Assembly: GCA_900766185.1 (NCBI GenBank) | Contig: CAAFUL010000090.1 | Coordinates: forward strand, 1-64,000 | Direction of reading: 5' to 3' | DNA: 64,000 nucleotides | Source of the DNA: an uncultured Johnsonella sp. | GTDB taxonomy: Bacteria > Bacillota > Clostridia > Lachnospirales > Lachnospiraceae | The notes under the pieces: model-generated | What the model was told of the DNA's origin: nothing | What the model saw: the letters and a program-made list of their open reading frames with translations, nothing else | Database searches by the model: none | Program-made: the position numbers and the translations under genes | Shown here: piece after piece, positions 44,332-53,308 of the stretch | Layout of the letters: each line of letters begins with the position of its first letter | Numbering within the stretch: position 1 is the first letter of the stretch

Positions 44332-46971
44332 ATGAATTTTTTTAATTTGAATAAGAATGAACGGACTATATTTAAAAGTATGGAATCTGTTGAAGAATCG
44401 AACATAACTAAAAACAAGAAATCTACTAAGGATGATATTAAGGAAGGAGCAAATATGGATCAAAGTAATAAAGATAATATGGGTGATATTTTGGCTAAGA
44501 TAGGATGGAAGAAAATGGTGTTAGAACTATTTTATTCAGAAAATAATAAAGTTGATGAATACTTTACAGATAATACTACAGTACAATATAAGTGGTATAT
44601 GAATGAAGTAGAAGAAATTGTAGTGCCTAAAAAAATTGACTTATATACCGGCTTGGATATAACAGTTAAAGATCAAATATATGTACAGATTAAAATGAAA
44701 AATTTTTTTCCGGAGGTTTTACTTGTTAACGGTGATGATAGAGCAGTAGGCATATTTAGATTAAAAACCATGCTTATTGATGGTGATTATAAAAATGTAT
44801 TAATAGCAAGTAAAAACTGTATTAATTTTAATAATCATAACAGTACAAAATACTTTTTTATTTTTGCAGATGTGTCTAATAAACTATATAAGATACCGAC
44901 TGATATTTCGCTTAATGAAACAGAAATTACAAATATACATTTATGTATAGATTTTGGTACATCAAATACTACTGCCGGATGTTTTTTAAATGATACATAT
45001 GTAAATAATATATCAAACATTGCTATTATTAATAAAAATGTTATTTTGAATTCGACAAATATAGTAAAATTTCCTGAGCATGATAAAGAAAAAGAGAGTA
45101 GTAGTATAGAAAGCTTGTTATATCACAATATTGTTCCTACGATTGTGTATGTTAATGATTGTTCAGATCCTAAAAATATTGATTATTCATTTGGTTATGA
45201 AGCTGCCGAAAAGATTAAGGATGATAAATACTGTCCTAAAGCCAGCTGTTTTATGGAAATTAAAAGATGGACATCAAGTGCCGATTTGACTGAAAATATA
45301 CAAGATGTACATGGCAATAAGGCTACAGTTAGAAGAAGAGACATTATATCTAAGTATATAATGTTTATAATCAGAAATGCTGAGAATCAATTCAAATGTA
45401 AATTTAAAAATATTCATATATCTGCACCTGTTAAATTAAAGGATAAGGTGTTGGGTTTATATTCGGATATTTTACAAGAACAAGGGTATTGTTTGGAAAT
45501 AGATAATGCTATTGATGAGGGCATTGCAGTGTTATATAGTATTATTCATAGTCAAATAATAGATAAGGAATATTGTGGTAATAAAGAGGAAAAAGCATTA
45601 ATAATTGATTGTGGAGGCGGAACTTCAGATTTGGCATCCTGTAGGTATAAGTTGGAAAAGGATGAAGATGGAATTATTAATTTGGATATTGTAACTGAGT
45701 ATATGAATGGTGATGTGAATTTTGGAGGCAATAACCTAACATATAGAATAATGCAATTTATGAAAATTGTATATTCTAAGATGTATAATGATGGTAAGAG
45801 ACTCAGTATTGATGAAATTATATCTCAAGATGTAAATTCAATGTTTTCATTTATTGAAGGAGATGTTGAAAATGATACAGATGACAATATAAAGAAAAGG
45901 TATGAAGAAGTATATAAGCCATTAGAAGAAAGTTATAAAATAGCTGAAAATATTATACCAACAAAATATGAAGAGTATGAGAATCAACCTAAGGATATTT
46001 ATGATAAAGTAAAAAATAATTTTTATTTCTTATGGAAACTTTCTGAGGAGATGAAAAAAGAATTCTATAGAAGTACATCAATTTCAAGATATTCTTTTGA
46101 TAAGGATTCAGAGGGTAGTAAAGACATAGATCTTCATATAAACAGAATAGATAGTTGGAGATTATCTACTAAAGGCAATGATGGAGTATGGAGAGAAGAA
46201 AAATATCCGGATATAGTATTTACTGCTAAAGAAATAGATAAACTATTGCGTGCAGATATATATTATTTGGTTAGAAGATTCTTAAATAGTTTATATGTTG
46301 ATGAGTCTCTTAATACATATAGTCAAATAAGATTATCCGGTCAATCTTCAAAAATTAATATATTTATGGAATCATTAAAGGAATTCTTGCCGGGAAAGAA
46401 AATAAAAAGCGGAAGGATTCATTCTAAAAATAATGATTCAGAGGAATTGAAACTGCTATGTTTAAAAGGGGCAATGATGTATATGCATGCTCTGGAGAAA
46501 TCTAATATTGAAGTAAATCTAAAAAATGAAACTAAAAATATTCCTATTTCAGTGTACATTAAAAATGAAAATGATGAATACAAAGAAATGCTAAAGAAGG
46601 GGTATGATTGGCAACAACTTGCAACGAGAAGGAGAATTACAGCATTTGGAAAAGAGATATATTTATATATTAAAAATTCAGATAAAGACACAGGAATTCC
46701 ATATAAATATGTGTATGAAGGTATAGAATACAAGAAAACAAATCTGGATGAATTGGAAAAAATATCAGAAGCCAGAATTACCCAAGAGGATACAGACAAA
46801 TTACCGGCTGATAAAAAATATATTTATGTCTTTTTGAATAAGAAAAAATGGGGCTTTGATATAATGCCTATTTATAGAGATGGCGAGGGAACATTATATC
46901 GTGGAGATAAAGAATTTTGTCCGTTTGAAATGGATATTTTACAAGAAACATTTTTTGATGGAAGAAAGTAG
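44332..46971 (+). CDS. Large Hsp70/actin-fold ATPase of the injection-system operon
   Basis: An 879-residue protein. After about 200 residues of unassigned N-terminus comes an actin/Hsp70 nucleotide fold: phosphate-1 HLCIDFGTSNTTAG (about residue 202), a mid-domain, phosphate-2 ALIIDCGGGTSDLAS (about 423) and adenosine motif IRLSGQSSKINIF (about 665), then a C-terminal region (about 690-879) of unknown fold. Classical T6SS recycles sheath with the AAA+ ClpV and eCIS use an AAA+ protein; none is encoded here, so this ATPase may replace it or help assembly. The ATPase fold is well supported; its role is inferred. Confidence 0.75.
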   Translation: MNFFNLNKNERTIFKSMESVEESNITKNKKSTKDDIKEGANMDQSNKDNMGDILAKIGWKKMVLELFYSENNKVDEYFTDNTTVQYKWYMNEVEEIVVPKKIDLYTGLDITVKDQIYVQIKMKNFFPEVLLVNGDDRAVGIFRLKTMLIDGDYKNVLIASKNCINFNNHNSTKYFFIFADVSNKLYKIPTDISLNETEITNIHLCIDFGTSNTTAGCFLNDTYVNNISNIAIINKNVILNSTNIVKFPEHDKEKESSSIESLLYHNIVPTIVYVNDCSDPKNIDYSFGYEAAEKIKDDKYCPKASCFMEIKRWTSSADLTENIQDVHGNKATVRRRDIISKYIMFIIRNAENQFKCKFKNIHISAPVKLKDKVLGLYSDILQEQGYCLEIDNAIDEGIAVLYSIIHSQIIDKEYCGNKEEKALIIDCGGGTSDLASCRYKLEKDEDGIINLDIVTEYMNGDVNFGGNNLTYRIMQFMKIVYSKMYNDGKRLSIDEIISQDVNSMFSFIEGDVENDTDDNIKKRYEEVYKPLEESYKIAENIIPTKYEEYENQPKDIYDKVKNNFYFLWKLSEEMKKEFYRSTSISRYSFDKDSEGSKDIDLHINRIDSWRLSTKGNDGVWREEKYPDIVFTAKEIDKLLRADIYYLVRRFLNSLYVDESLNTYSQIRLSGQSSKINIFMESLKEFLPGKKIKSGRIHSKNNDSEELKLLCLKGAMMYMHALEKSNIEVNLKNETKNIPISVYIKNENDEYKEMLKKGYDWQQLATRRRITAFGKEIYLYIKNSDKDTGIPYKYVYEGIEYKKTNLDELEKISEARITQEDTDKLPADKKYIYVFLNKKKWGFDIMPIYRDGEGTLYRGDKEFCPFEMDILQETFFDGRK

Positions 46972-47721
46972 GTGTTAGATTTGGGGTTTGTACCTGTTTT
47001 TGAGCATGGGCTGATATTAAAAAAACACATGTTAGAAGCACTTAGAGACTATCCGATACAATATGTAAATACTATTTTTTCAGAAATGGCAAATGGTGTT
47101 ATAGTTGGCTTAGATGTTGAATTGACTGAAGACGAAAGTTTTGTTGTCGGAGCCGGTATAGTTAAGATTGGTGGTAAAGTTTTTATATTAGATAATTCTG
47201 AGAAGATTGATTTTTTTGAACAAAAAAATTATGTGTATTTAAATATCGTACAAGATAATCAAGTTGATGGAATCTATTATAAGTGTGAGATAGTACAAAA
47301 AAATATTGAAGATAACTCCTTATTTGAGTTATTTAGATATGTAAAAAATGCAGAAGTAAAGAAGTATTCATCAGTTTATGATTTATTTTCTGATACTACA
47401 AACCGTATAGACCAAAGAAAATTATTAAGTAGTAAAGTAGGTGGGAGTACTCTAATAAATGATTATTTTGTGCTTTATGGAAAAGAACTGCTTAAGAAGG
47501 AAAATCTAGGTGTGAAAGATTGTATATTTGCATATCAATGTTTGAATAGGATTAACGATATTGAAATCGTGAAAGAATATTTTCACTTAGAAGAGGTTGA
47601 TAATGAAGCGGTTATAATGGCTATGAAGAATAAATTAGAAGAGATAATGCATAAAACAGATAATAATATAAGCAATGAACAAAAAATAAAACCTAAAACA
47701 ACGCAAATTCATGTGTATTAG
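46972..47721 (+). CDS. Unidentified last gene of the injection-system operon, fibre/adaptor-like
   Basis: A 249-residue protein. It starts at GTG directly after the ATPase stop (TTG 46981 is an alternative). The first half, MLEALRDYPIQYV..., then NGVIVGLDVELTEDESFVVGAGIVKIGGKVFILD, has the short beta repeats (G..V.....VVGAGIVKIGG) seen at the N-termini of phage tail-fibre and baseplate adaptor proteins. The second half is helical and Lys/Asn-rich at the end. A surface-attachment or target-recognition role is possible but unproven. End of the tightly packed operon. Confidence 0.45.
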   Translation: MLDLGFVPVFEHGLILKKHMLEALRDYPIQYVNTIFSEMANGVIVGLDVELTEDESFVVGAGIVKIGGKVFILDNSEKIDFFEQKNYVYLNIVQDNQVDGIYYKCEIVQKNIEDNSLFELFRYVKNAEVKKYSSVYDLFSDTTNRIDQRKLLSSKVGGSTLINDYFVLYGKELLKKENLGVKDCIFAYQCLNRINDIEIVKEYFHLEEVDNEAVIMAMKNKLEEIMHKTDNNISNEQKIKPKTTQIHVY

Positions 47722-48018
47722 AGTGTTGGTATGTACTTTTGTATATCAATTTGAGTGTATATGATTTTTTACTGGCATTAAATACCTTTTCTTCAATTAG
47801 CTATCAATCAATATTCCACTATACTACATAGGGGTTGGGGGTGTATGCTCTCAAACCCTATGCAGTATTAAGAACCATAAAAATCCGCTCTTGTGTATAA
47901 AAAATGGAAAATATAATCTACAATAATTTACTCTTTAGAGGATATAATATAGATATTGGTGTGCTTGAATAGTATATTCCATTTTGTTTATAAAGTTTTT
48001 AAAATAGCTTATAGTTGG
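47722..48018 (+). other. Intergenic region after the injection-system operon
   Basis: About 300 AT-rich bases without a convincing gene. An imperfect hairpin (ACATAGGGGTTG around 47825 with CAAACCCTATG around 47855) may help end the operon; it lacks a clean T run. Confidence 0.35.
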
Positions 48019-48059
48019 CTCCTTGCACCCAAAGCAATATAATTTTAGGTGCAAGGAGG
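48019..48059 (+). promoter_or_regulatory. Ribosome-binding-site-sequestering hairpin upstream of the AbiEi-like gene
   Basis: CTCCTTGCACC (48019-48029) is an exact complement of GGTGCAAGGAG (48048-48058) across an 18-base loop. The 3' arm contains the AAGGAGG ribosome binding site (48053-48059) eight bases before ATG 48068, so the folded leader would hide it. No T run follows, so it is not a terminator. Confidence 0.75.
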
Positions 48060-48067
48060 TATTTTAT

Positions 48068-48673
48068 ATGGATTCTATAACAAAACAAATAGAAAACATT
48101 GTGTCGAAAAATCAAGGAAAAATCTTTTCCATTAATGATTTCTATAATATTGGAACAAAGAATACAATTAAATCTATCTTATACAGATTAAATGAAGAAA
48201 ATAAGATTAAAAGGCTTATGGATGGACTATATATAAAACCGAAATACAGCAATATTTTAAAAGAGTATTCCTATCCTGATGCAAGTGAGGTTGCCAAAAA
48301 GCTTGCAGATAAATTTTCGTGGACAATAGCTCCTACAGGAGATACTGCCTTAAACTATACAGGCTTATCTACTCAAGTCCCCAATGAGTATATTTATATT
48401 TCAGACGGGGCATATAGAGAGTATTTGTATAGGAATAAGAAAATTATTTTTAAACACACAACAAATAGAAATATAACATCTTACTCAAAAGAACTTGCTA
48501 TTCTAATACAGGCAGTTAAAGCGTTAGGCAAAGATAACATCAGTGAAGAACATATTAAAAAGCTTGAGGTATTTGCAAAAAATATCAAAGAAGACCTGAA
48601 GGAGGATACTTTAAAACTTCCTTTTTGGATACAGGAAGTTTTAGTAAAGATACAGGAGATCAAACATGAGTAA
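48068..48673 (+). CDS. AbiEi-like / DUF6088 antitoxin of a type IV toxin-antitoxin system
   Basis: A 201-residue protein with an N-terminal winged helix (SINDFYNIGTKNTIKSILYRLNEENKIKRLMDGLYIKPKY), then GDTALNYTGLSTQVPNEYIYISDG and HTTNRNITSYSKELAILIQAVKALGK, typical of AbiEi-like antitoxin/transcriptional regulators (DUF6088). Such antitoxins repress their operon and counter a nucleotidyltransferase toxin. The expected toxin gene does not follow; only a 24-codon stub does. The start is ATG 48068. Confidence 0.8.
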   Translation: MDSITKQIENIVSKNQGKIFSINDFYNIGTKNTIKSILYRLNEENKIKRLMDGLYIKPKYSNILKEYSYPDASEVAKKLADKFSWTIAPTGDTALNYTGLSTQVPNEYIYISDGAYREYLYRNKKIIFKHTTNRNITSYSKELAILIQAVKALGKDNISEEHIKKLEVFAKNIKEDLKEDTLKLPFWIQEVLVKIQEIKHE

Positions 48674-48740
48674 ATTATTAGAAATATATCCTAATGTTTT
48701 TTATTCGTGTTTCATTATACGAAATAAGATAATTATTTAA
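48666..48740 (+). pseudogene. Possible stub of the missing AbiEii-type toxin gene
   Basis: ATG 48666 overlaps the antitoxin's end as toxin genes do (ATGAGTAA), but the frame stops after 24 codons (MSKLLEIYPNVFYSCF...). The next 280 bases show no gene. The stub is too short to identify and the interpretation is from position only. Confidence 0.35.
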
Positions 48741-49139
48741 TATATCTATAAACTTTGGAAGACTTACTCCTCTCCAATCTGTATTACAAAACATCTCATT
48801 CTTTGATCAATTAAAAATCCTGATGCATGTATTACAATACACAAGGGTAAAACTTAAAAGTATAAAATTTTCTACTTTTTTCGTCTATTTCAACATTTCA
48901 TACAATCTATACTTCGCTCGCATTTCCTACTCGACCATAATTCACTAAACTTGAAATAAAAAGGTGGAAATCCACTTAAATTTTTCATGAATTATTGATT
49001 AGCTTTTTAACCTATGACATAAAACTCGAAAAATCAAGGCGTATTTCCGCCTTAATTTTTCGAGTTTTTATAGGATATAAAGGTCTACCTTCATACTATA
49101 TTAAAAATACAGCATTCTGATATTTAATCAAGCAAGTTG
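48741..49139. other. Intergenic region downstream of the AbiEi-like gene
   Basis: AT-rich sequence with no open frame I could support on either strand. It includes a small hairpin at AAGGTGGAAATCCACTT (around 48960) and the strong bidirectional hairpin listed at 49021. It could be decayed remains of the toxin gene. Confidence 0.4.
49021..49068. terminator. Strong bidirectional terminator hairpin
   Basis: AAAACTCGAAAAAT-AAGGCG pairs with CGCCTT-ATTTTTCGAGTTTT over about 20 base pairs with one mismatch. It ends in T runs on both strands, so it can serve the - strand gene at 49140-49577 and any + strand transcript. Confidence 0.75.
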
Positions 49140-49577
49140 TTATAATTTTTCAGCCACTATCCTCTGCTTGTGAATCTCCTTCAAATCATCAATTGCCATT
49201 TCCACATCAAGAGTATGAAAACCGAGCCAACATTCATTCATGGTTTTTGCGTCAGCTATTTTGTATATATATTTGCTGTTTTCACCGCTGTAGTAATGCC
49301 AATAACGGTAGATGTATCCTGTCCAGTACATAACTTCTCTGTCAAATTTCACGCCGGCTTTTTTTAATCCGCCGGCTTCATCATTGAGTTCTTCAAGTAT
49401 ATATTCCTCGCCTGCCCATTGTAATCTGTCATAGATATCATCAAGTGCCAAAGCAGCCCTGCTGTTCATAAAAGTTTCTATAAAATACGGACAATCAAAG
49501 TTTTCTTTTAATGCAAGTTCAAACAGCCTGCCTTGTATATCGCAAAGCTGGCGCTTAAGAAGTGTAAAATTTTCCAT
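49140..49577 (-). CDS. Hypothetical protein (MENFTLLKRQL family)
   Basis: A 145-residue soluble protein: LKRQLCDIQGRLFELALKENFD, AALALDDIYDRLQWAGEEYILEEL, MYWTGYIYRYWHYYSGENSKYIYKIA, and GFHTLDVEMAIDDLKEI. I recall similar proteins beside DUF3990/DUF3791 toxin-antitoxin-like clusters of Firmicutes, without confirmed function. Here it stands alone on the - strand, with an AAGGAG site before its ATG. Function unknown. Confidence 0.65.
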   Translation of the reverse strand: MENFTLLKRQLCDIQGRLFELALKENFDCPYFIETFMNSRAALALDDIYDRLQWAGEEYILEELNDEAGGLKKAGVKFDREVMYWTGYIYRYWHYYSGENSKYIYKIADAKTMNECWLGFHTLDVEMAIDDLKEIHKQRIVAEKL

Positions 49578-49751
49578 GATTTCTCCTTAACTGAAAAGTA
49601 AACATAAGATCTAGTTTATTATAACAACAGATGTTAGATTTATAAAGTAAATAGTAGATGCATTTATTATGTATTTGTATTTACTTTACGCCAACCTTAT
49701 ATTAATATACATTTAAGGAGTACAAAGAATATCCTATATCAGGAGGTAGCA

Positions 49752-50996
49752 ATGGAGTTAAAAATAACTAATGTTGGGAAGATATCTTTGGCAGAAATTG
49801 AAATTAAAGGACTTACAATTATTGCGGGACCTAATTCGACAGGGAAAAGTACTGTGAGTCGCAGTTTATTTGCCATGTTTCATTCATTCAGTAAGATATC
49901 GGATAAAATAACATTAGAAAAGATATATGCTATTCAAAAAATGTTTTTTTCATCAAATAAACATTTTGAATTTATGTTAACCTGTCAACTACAGCCGAGA
50001 GAGTTGGCAGCAATTTTGGCAGGAGATGTTGATAAAAATAGAATAAATAAAACTTTACATAACAGCAATCCGACATTGGAGTCCTCTGAATTAGTCGAAG
50101 AGCTGTCAGATGATATTATAAAGATAAACTCTACTTCTGAAGAACTGCTTCATAGAGAGATTGTTTCTGAAATCTTTATCGATGAATTTAATAGACATAT
50201 TACTAATATTCGCAGCAATAGTAAAAGTGAGATTGAGCTGAAAATAAAAGATTCTAAAAATAAAGTTGTATTTGATAGTAAGAATGAGCTGACAGCAATA
50301 GAAGTGGGGAAGGATTTGTCATATGAAGTCGTATATATTGATGATCCTTTTATTATTAATTCATATAATCTCAGTCAAGAGAGAGGGCAACTGCCACTTT
50401 ATGGTGATATCAGTGAAAAAGTCAGCAATCATCGTTCTTCGCTAATATCACAATATAAAAATACTGAAAATTTAACTTTAGTTGATAAGGCTAATTTAAA
50501 AGAGAAATTAAATGTGATCTACAAAAAAATCAACGATACCTTAGGAGCGGACATGGCATTGTTTGAAAATGGTAAAAACAGTGTAGAGAGCTATTTGTCA
50601 AGTGATAGACTGTCTGTAGACAGTTTATCTTCGGGTATGAAAACATTTTATTTAATAAAAAGCTTAATTGATAACGGATCAATTGTTCAAAACGGAACTC
50701 TGATTCTTGATGAACCTGAAGTTCACCTCCATCCGGATTGGCAGGTTTCCTTGGCAGAGATTATAGTATTATTACAAAAAGAGATGGGATTGCATATTTT
50801 GATAAATACTCATAGTCCGTATTTTTTGCGTGCGATTGAAGTATATTCACAAAAGTATGGAATCAACTCATGTGTAAAATACTATTTATCTTATAATGAA
50901 GAAGAGATTTCAAAAATAAAAGATGTTACCTTAGATATATCAAAGATTTACAAGGTATTGTCAAAACCATTGCAGCGTATTGAAGATGAGGCTTAA
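49752..50996 (+). CDS. AAA15-like ABC/SMC-type ATPase, candidate defence protein
   Basis: A 414-residue ATPase of the OLD/RecF-like kind: an N-terminal beta strand, then Walker A AGPNSTGKSTVSRSL (about residue 27), an insert of variable helices, an ABC-like signature LSSGMKTFYLIKSL (about 295), Walker B with GTLILDEPEVHLHPDWQ, and NTHSPYFLRAIEVY (D-/H-loop). Such ATPases in pairs with nucleases are common in anti-phage systems. The next gene, a predicted PD-(D/E)XK-like protein, begins 1 base after its stop. An AGGAGG site precedes ATG 49752. Confidence 0.8.
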   Translation: MELKITNVGKISLAEIEIKGLTIIAGPNSTGKSTVSRSLFAMFHSFSKISDKITLEKIYAIQKMFFSSNKHFEFMLTCQLQPRELAAILAGDVDKNRINKTLHNSNPTLESSELVEELSDDIIKINSTSEELLHREIVSEIFIDEFNRHITNIRSNSKSEIELKIKDSKNKVVFDSKNELTAIEVGKDLSYEVVYIDDPFIINSYNLSQERGQLPLYGDISEKVSNHRSSLISQYKNTENLTLVDKANLKEKLNVIYKKINDTLGADMALFENGKNSVESYLSSDRLSVDSLSSGMKTFYLIKSLIDNGSIVQNGTLILDEPEVHLHPDWQVSLAEIIVLLQKEMGLHILINTHSPYFLRAIEVYSQKYGINSCVKYYLSYNEEEISKIKDVTLDISKIYKVLSKPLQRIEDEA

Positions 50997-50997
50997 A

Positions 50998-51615
50998 ATG
51001 ATTAGTGATAAATTAGAAATTGCTATATTTGCGAATAATAAAAAGTCTTTATGTGAGGTTTCACTTGATGATTCCGATAAGAACTACCCTGTATATATGA
51101 TTGATGAATCCTATGAATATTTTCAGGATACTGTAATTGACTTTGATGATGTCAAAACGGCTTTTTGTAAAAGTTTCGCTAAGTCTAATGAGGTATTTAA
51201 ATCAGCAGATGCCCTATACTTTGATGAAGTAAAAAATAAACTTATATTTGTAGAATTTAAGAATGGAAAAGTTAAGGGTATAAAGGAAAAATTAAAAGAT
51301 TCCTTGCTTGTTTTTTCTAATATAGCAACTGTAGATTTGGAATTTTGTCGTAATAACTGTGAATATATTGTTGTATACAATTATGAGGCAAATAAAAAAT
51401 ATGTAGAAGATGAAAAAGAAAAATTAGAAGAGAAAACGAAGAGCCAATCAGTTGATAAAGAATATATGAAATTTGCAAATACAATATCAAAGTATGCAAA
51501 AGAAGAACTGGTTCTTTGGAAATTGAACTTGATGAAAGATATTTGCGTATTTGACATTCACACCTATGATATAGGCGAATTTAAAAACCATTACACTAAA
51601 AATCATATTTTATAA
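50998..51615 (+). CDS. Putative PD-(D/E)XK-like nuclease, partner of the AAA ATPase
   Basis: A 205-residue protein. The central KSADALYFDEVKNKLIFVEFKNGKV has Asp, then Glu-x-Lys spacing as in PD-(D/E)XK nucleases, with helices on each side. It lacks other recognised features. ATG 50998 (GATGAGG before it) is chosen; earlier in-frame starts would overlap the ATPase gene. Tight coupling to the ATPase suggests a two-gene sensor-effector module. Nuclease activity is inferred from the motif only. Confidence 0.55.
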   Translation: MISDKLEIAIFANNKKSLCEVSLDDSDKNYPVYMIDESYEYFQDTVIDFDDVKTAFCKSFAKSNEVFKSADALYFDEVKNKLIFVEFKNGKVKGIKEKLKDSLLVFSNIATVDLEFCRNNCEYIVVYNYEANKKYVEDEKEKLEEKTKSQSVDKEYMKFANTISKYAKEELVLWKLNLMKDICVFDIHTYDIGEFKNHYTKNHIL

Positions 51616-51643
51616 TATACAAAACAACACAAGGAGTAGAAAT

Positions 51644-53308
51644 ATGCCTATTTTCATACCGCCCTATGCAGGCGAAAAGATAAAAAGCGATGCGGAAGTT
51701 AAAATTTATAAAGTATTACAAGATCTTAATCTAAAGAATGTCTATGTGCTACATTCACTGGGTTTGCCAAGGCACAATGTTAAAATCTACGGGGAGATAG
51801 ACTTTGTTGTTGTATGTGAGCTTGGTGTTGCCTGTCTTGAAATAAAAGGCGGCAGGGTAGAGTGCAGAGGCGGCAAATGGATCTTTACCAACAGGTACGG
51901 TAATGAAAATGAAAAGTCCGAAGGTCCTTATACACAGGTAAAAGACAATATGTTCAGCCTTAAGAATAGATTGAAAGAAAGATTTCCTTCAAACAGGCAT
52001 ATGCAAAATGTTCTTGTTGCCTGCGGTGTAATGTTTCCGGATATAGTATTTGATGCAAAGACCGAGGAAGTGATACCGGAAGTTACCTATGATAAAAGAA
52101 CCGAAGATATAAGTGCATATATGAAGCAAGTTTTTGAGTATTGGAAGGGGACAAGGGAGTCAAGTAAGCTCTCACCCTCAGATATAGAAGAAATCATATC
52201 ATATTTAAGAGGTAACTTTTGCTTTGTTCCAAGCCTCTCGGACAGATTAAATGAGATTGATGATAAGCTTATACGCCTTACCAATGAACAGGTAAATATT
52301 ATGAGGGGACTGGCTGCAAATAAAAGGCTTATGATCGAGGGCAGTGCCGGAACCGGTAAGACTGTTTTGGCAATGAATTTTGTAAAAGAGAAGTTGGAGG
52401 CGGGATTTAAAGTTCTTTATTTGGCATTTAATAAAAATCTTGTCAATAATGTGATAAGTACAATGAATATAGAAAGTGACAGGTTAAAGATCATCAATAT
52501 TCATGCCCTTTTTGGAGAATATGTTACTATTGACAAAGATGAAGTAAAAAAGGATGCACAAAATTATTTTAACAATATTTTACCGGAAATGTTTTTAGAC
52601 TTTGTAATTTATTTGGAAAAGGAGAAACTTGCCGACTTGCAAGTTGACATACTTGTTATGGATGAAGGTCAGGATATAGCAAATCCTATATATTTGTATC
52701 CGCTTGATTATCTTCTAAAGGGCGGATTCAAGGAGGGTAACTGGGCTTTCTTCTACGATGAGAAGCAAAATATTTATAATCCCGAGTATGATGAGGGTAT
52801 TAAATTTTTGGAAGAATACCAACCGAGTAAATTTAAGTTGTCAACAAATTGCAGAAATACCATACAAATAGGTACCTACAGTTTTGATGCGATAGGGCTT
52901 GATGAGAAGGAGTTTATTAAAGAAAACGGTGAGGAGATAATAAAAGTAAAGTTTGCTGATAAGGACGATGCAAAGTTAAAACTCAAAGAGATAGTAAAGG
53001 GCTTAAGAGCGGAGAATATAAAGGAAGAGGATATTCTTTTCCTGTCTCCTAAAAGATACAAACACTCGATTCTTTCCGAGATAGCCTTCGAGGTCAATGA
53101 AGATGTTAATGATAAAAGCAGAGACCAAACGCCAAGATTTTCAACGATTCACGGATATAAGGGACTCGATTCCAAGGTGGTCGTTATGTGCGATCTGGAG
53201 CAGATCAAAGAGGAGGATAAGGCGACCCTACTTTATATAGGAGCGTCAAGAGCCAGAACTCTGTTATATCTTGTAGGAAGTGAGGAGTTTTGGTTAAATA
53301 ATATCTAG
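51644..53308 (+). CDS. NERD-domain SF1 helicase (nuclease-helicase)
   Basis: A 554-residue protein. Residues about 15-120 form a NERD (nuclease-related) domain: EIDFVVVCELGVACLEIKGGRVE has the Asp and E-x-K of the active site. A UvrD/DUF2075-like SF1 helicase follows with Walker A EGSAGTGKTVLA, Walker B LVMDEGQD, STNCRN and the C-terminal STIHGYKGLDSKVVVM and IGASRARTLLYL. NERD-helicases include proteins in anti-phage roles (for example Nhi-like enzymes), but others are housekeeping. It follows the ATPase-nuclease pair by 28 bases and may share its transcript. Its stop lies inside repeat B. Confidence 0.85.
   Translation: MPIFIPPYAGEKIKSDAEVKIYKVLQDLNLKNVYVLHSLGLPRHNVKIYGEIDFVVVCELGVACLEIKGGRVECRGGKWIFTNRYGNENEKSEGPYTQVKDNMFSLKNRLKERFPSNRHMQNVLVACGVMFPDIVFDAKTEEVIPEVTYDKRTEDISAYMKQVFEYWKGTRESSKLSPSDIEEIISYLRGNFCFVPSLSDRLNEIDDKLIRLTNEQVNIMRGLAANKRLMIEGSAGTGKTVLAMNFVKEKLEAGFKVLYLAFNKNLVNNVISTMNIESDRLKIINIHALFGEYVTIDKDEVKKDAQNYFNNILPEMFLDFVIYLEKEKLADLQVDILVMDEGQDIANPIYLYPLDYLLKGGFKEGNWAFFYDEKQNIYNPEYDEGIKFLEEYQPSKFKLSTNCRNTIQIGTYSFDAIGLDEKEFIKENGEEIIKVKFADKDDAKLKLKEIVKGLRAENIKEEDILFLSPKRYKHSILSEIAFEVNEDVNDKSRDQTPRFSTIHGYKGLDSKVVVMCDLEQIKEEDKATLLYIGASRARTLLYLVGSEEFWLNNI

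Noticed and set aside
36586..47721. A prophage or phage-tail bacteriocin
   Set aside because: There is no terminase, portal, capsid, tape measure, holin, endolysin or integrase, and the toxin-immunity pair with PAAR-like tip is not a phage feature.
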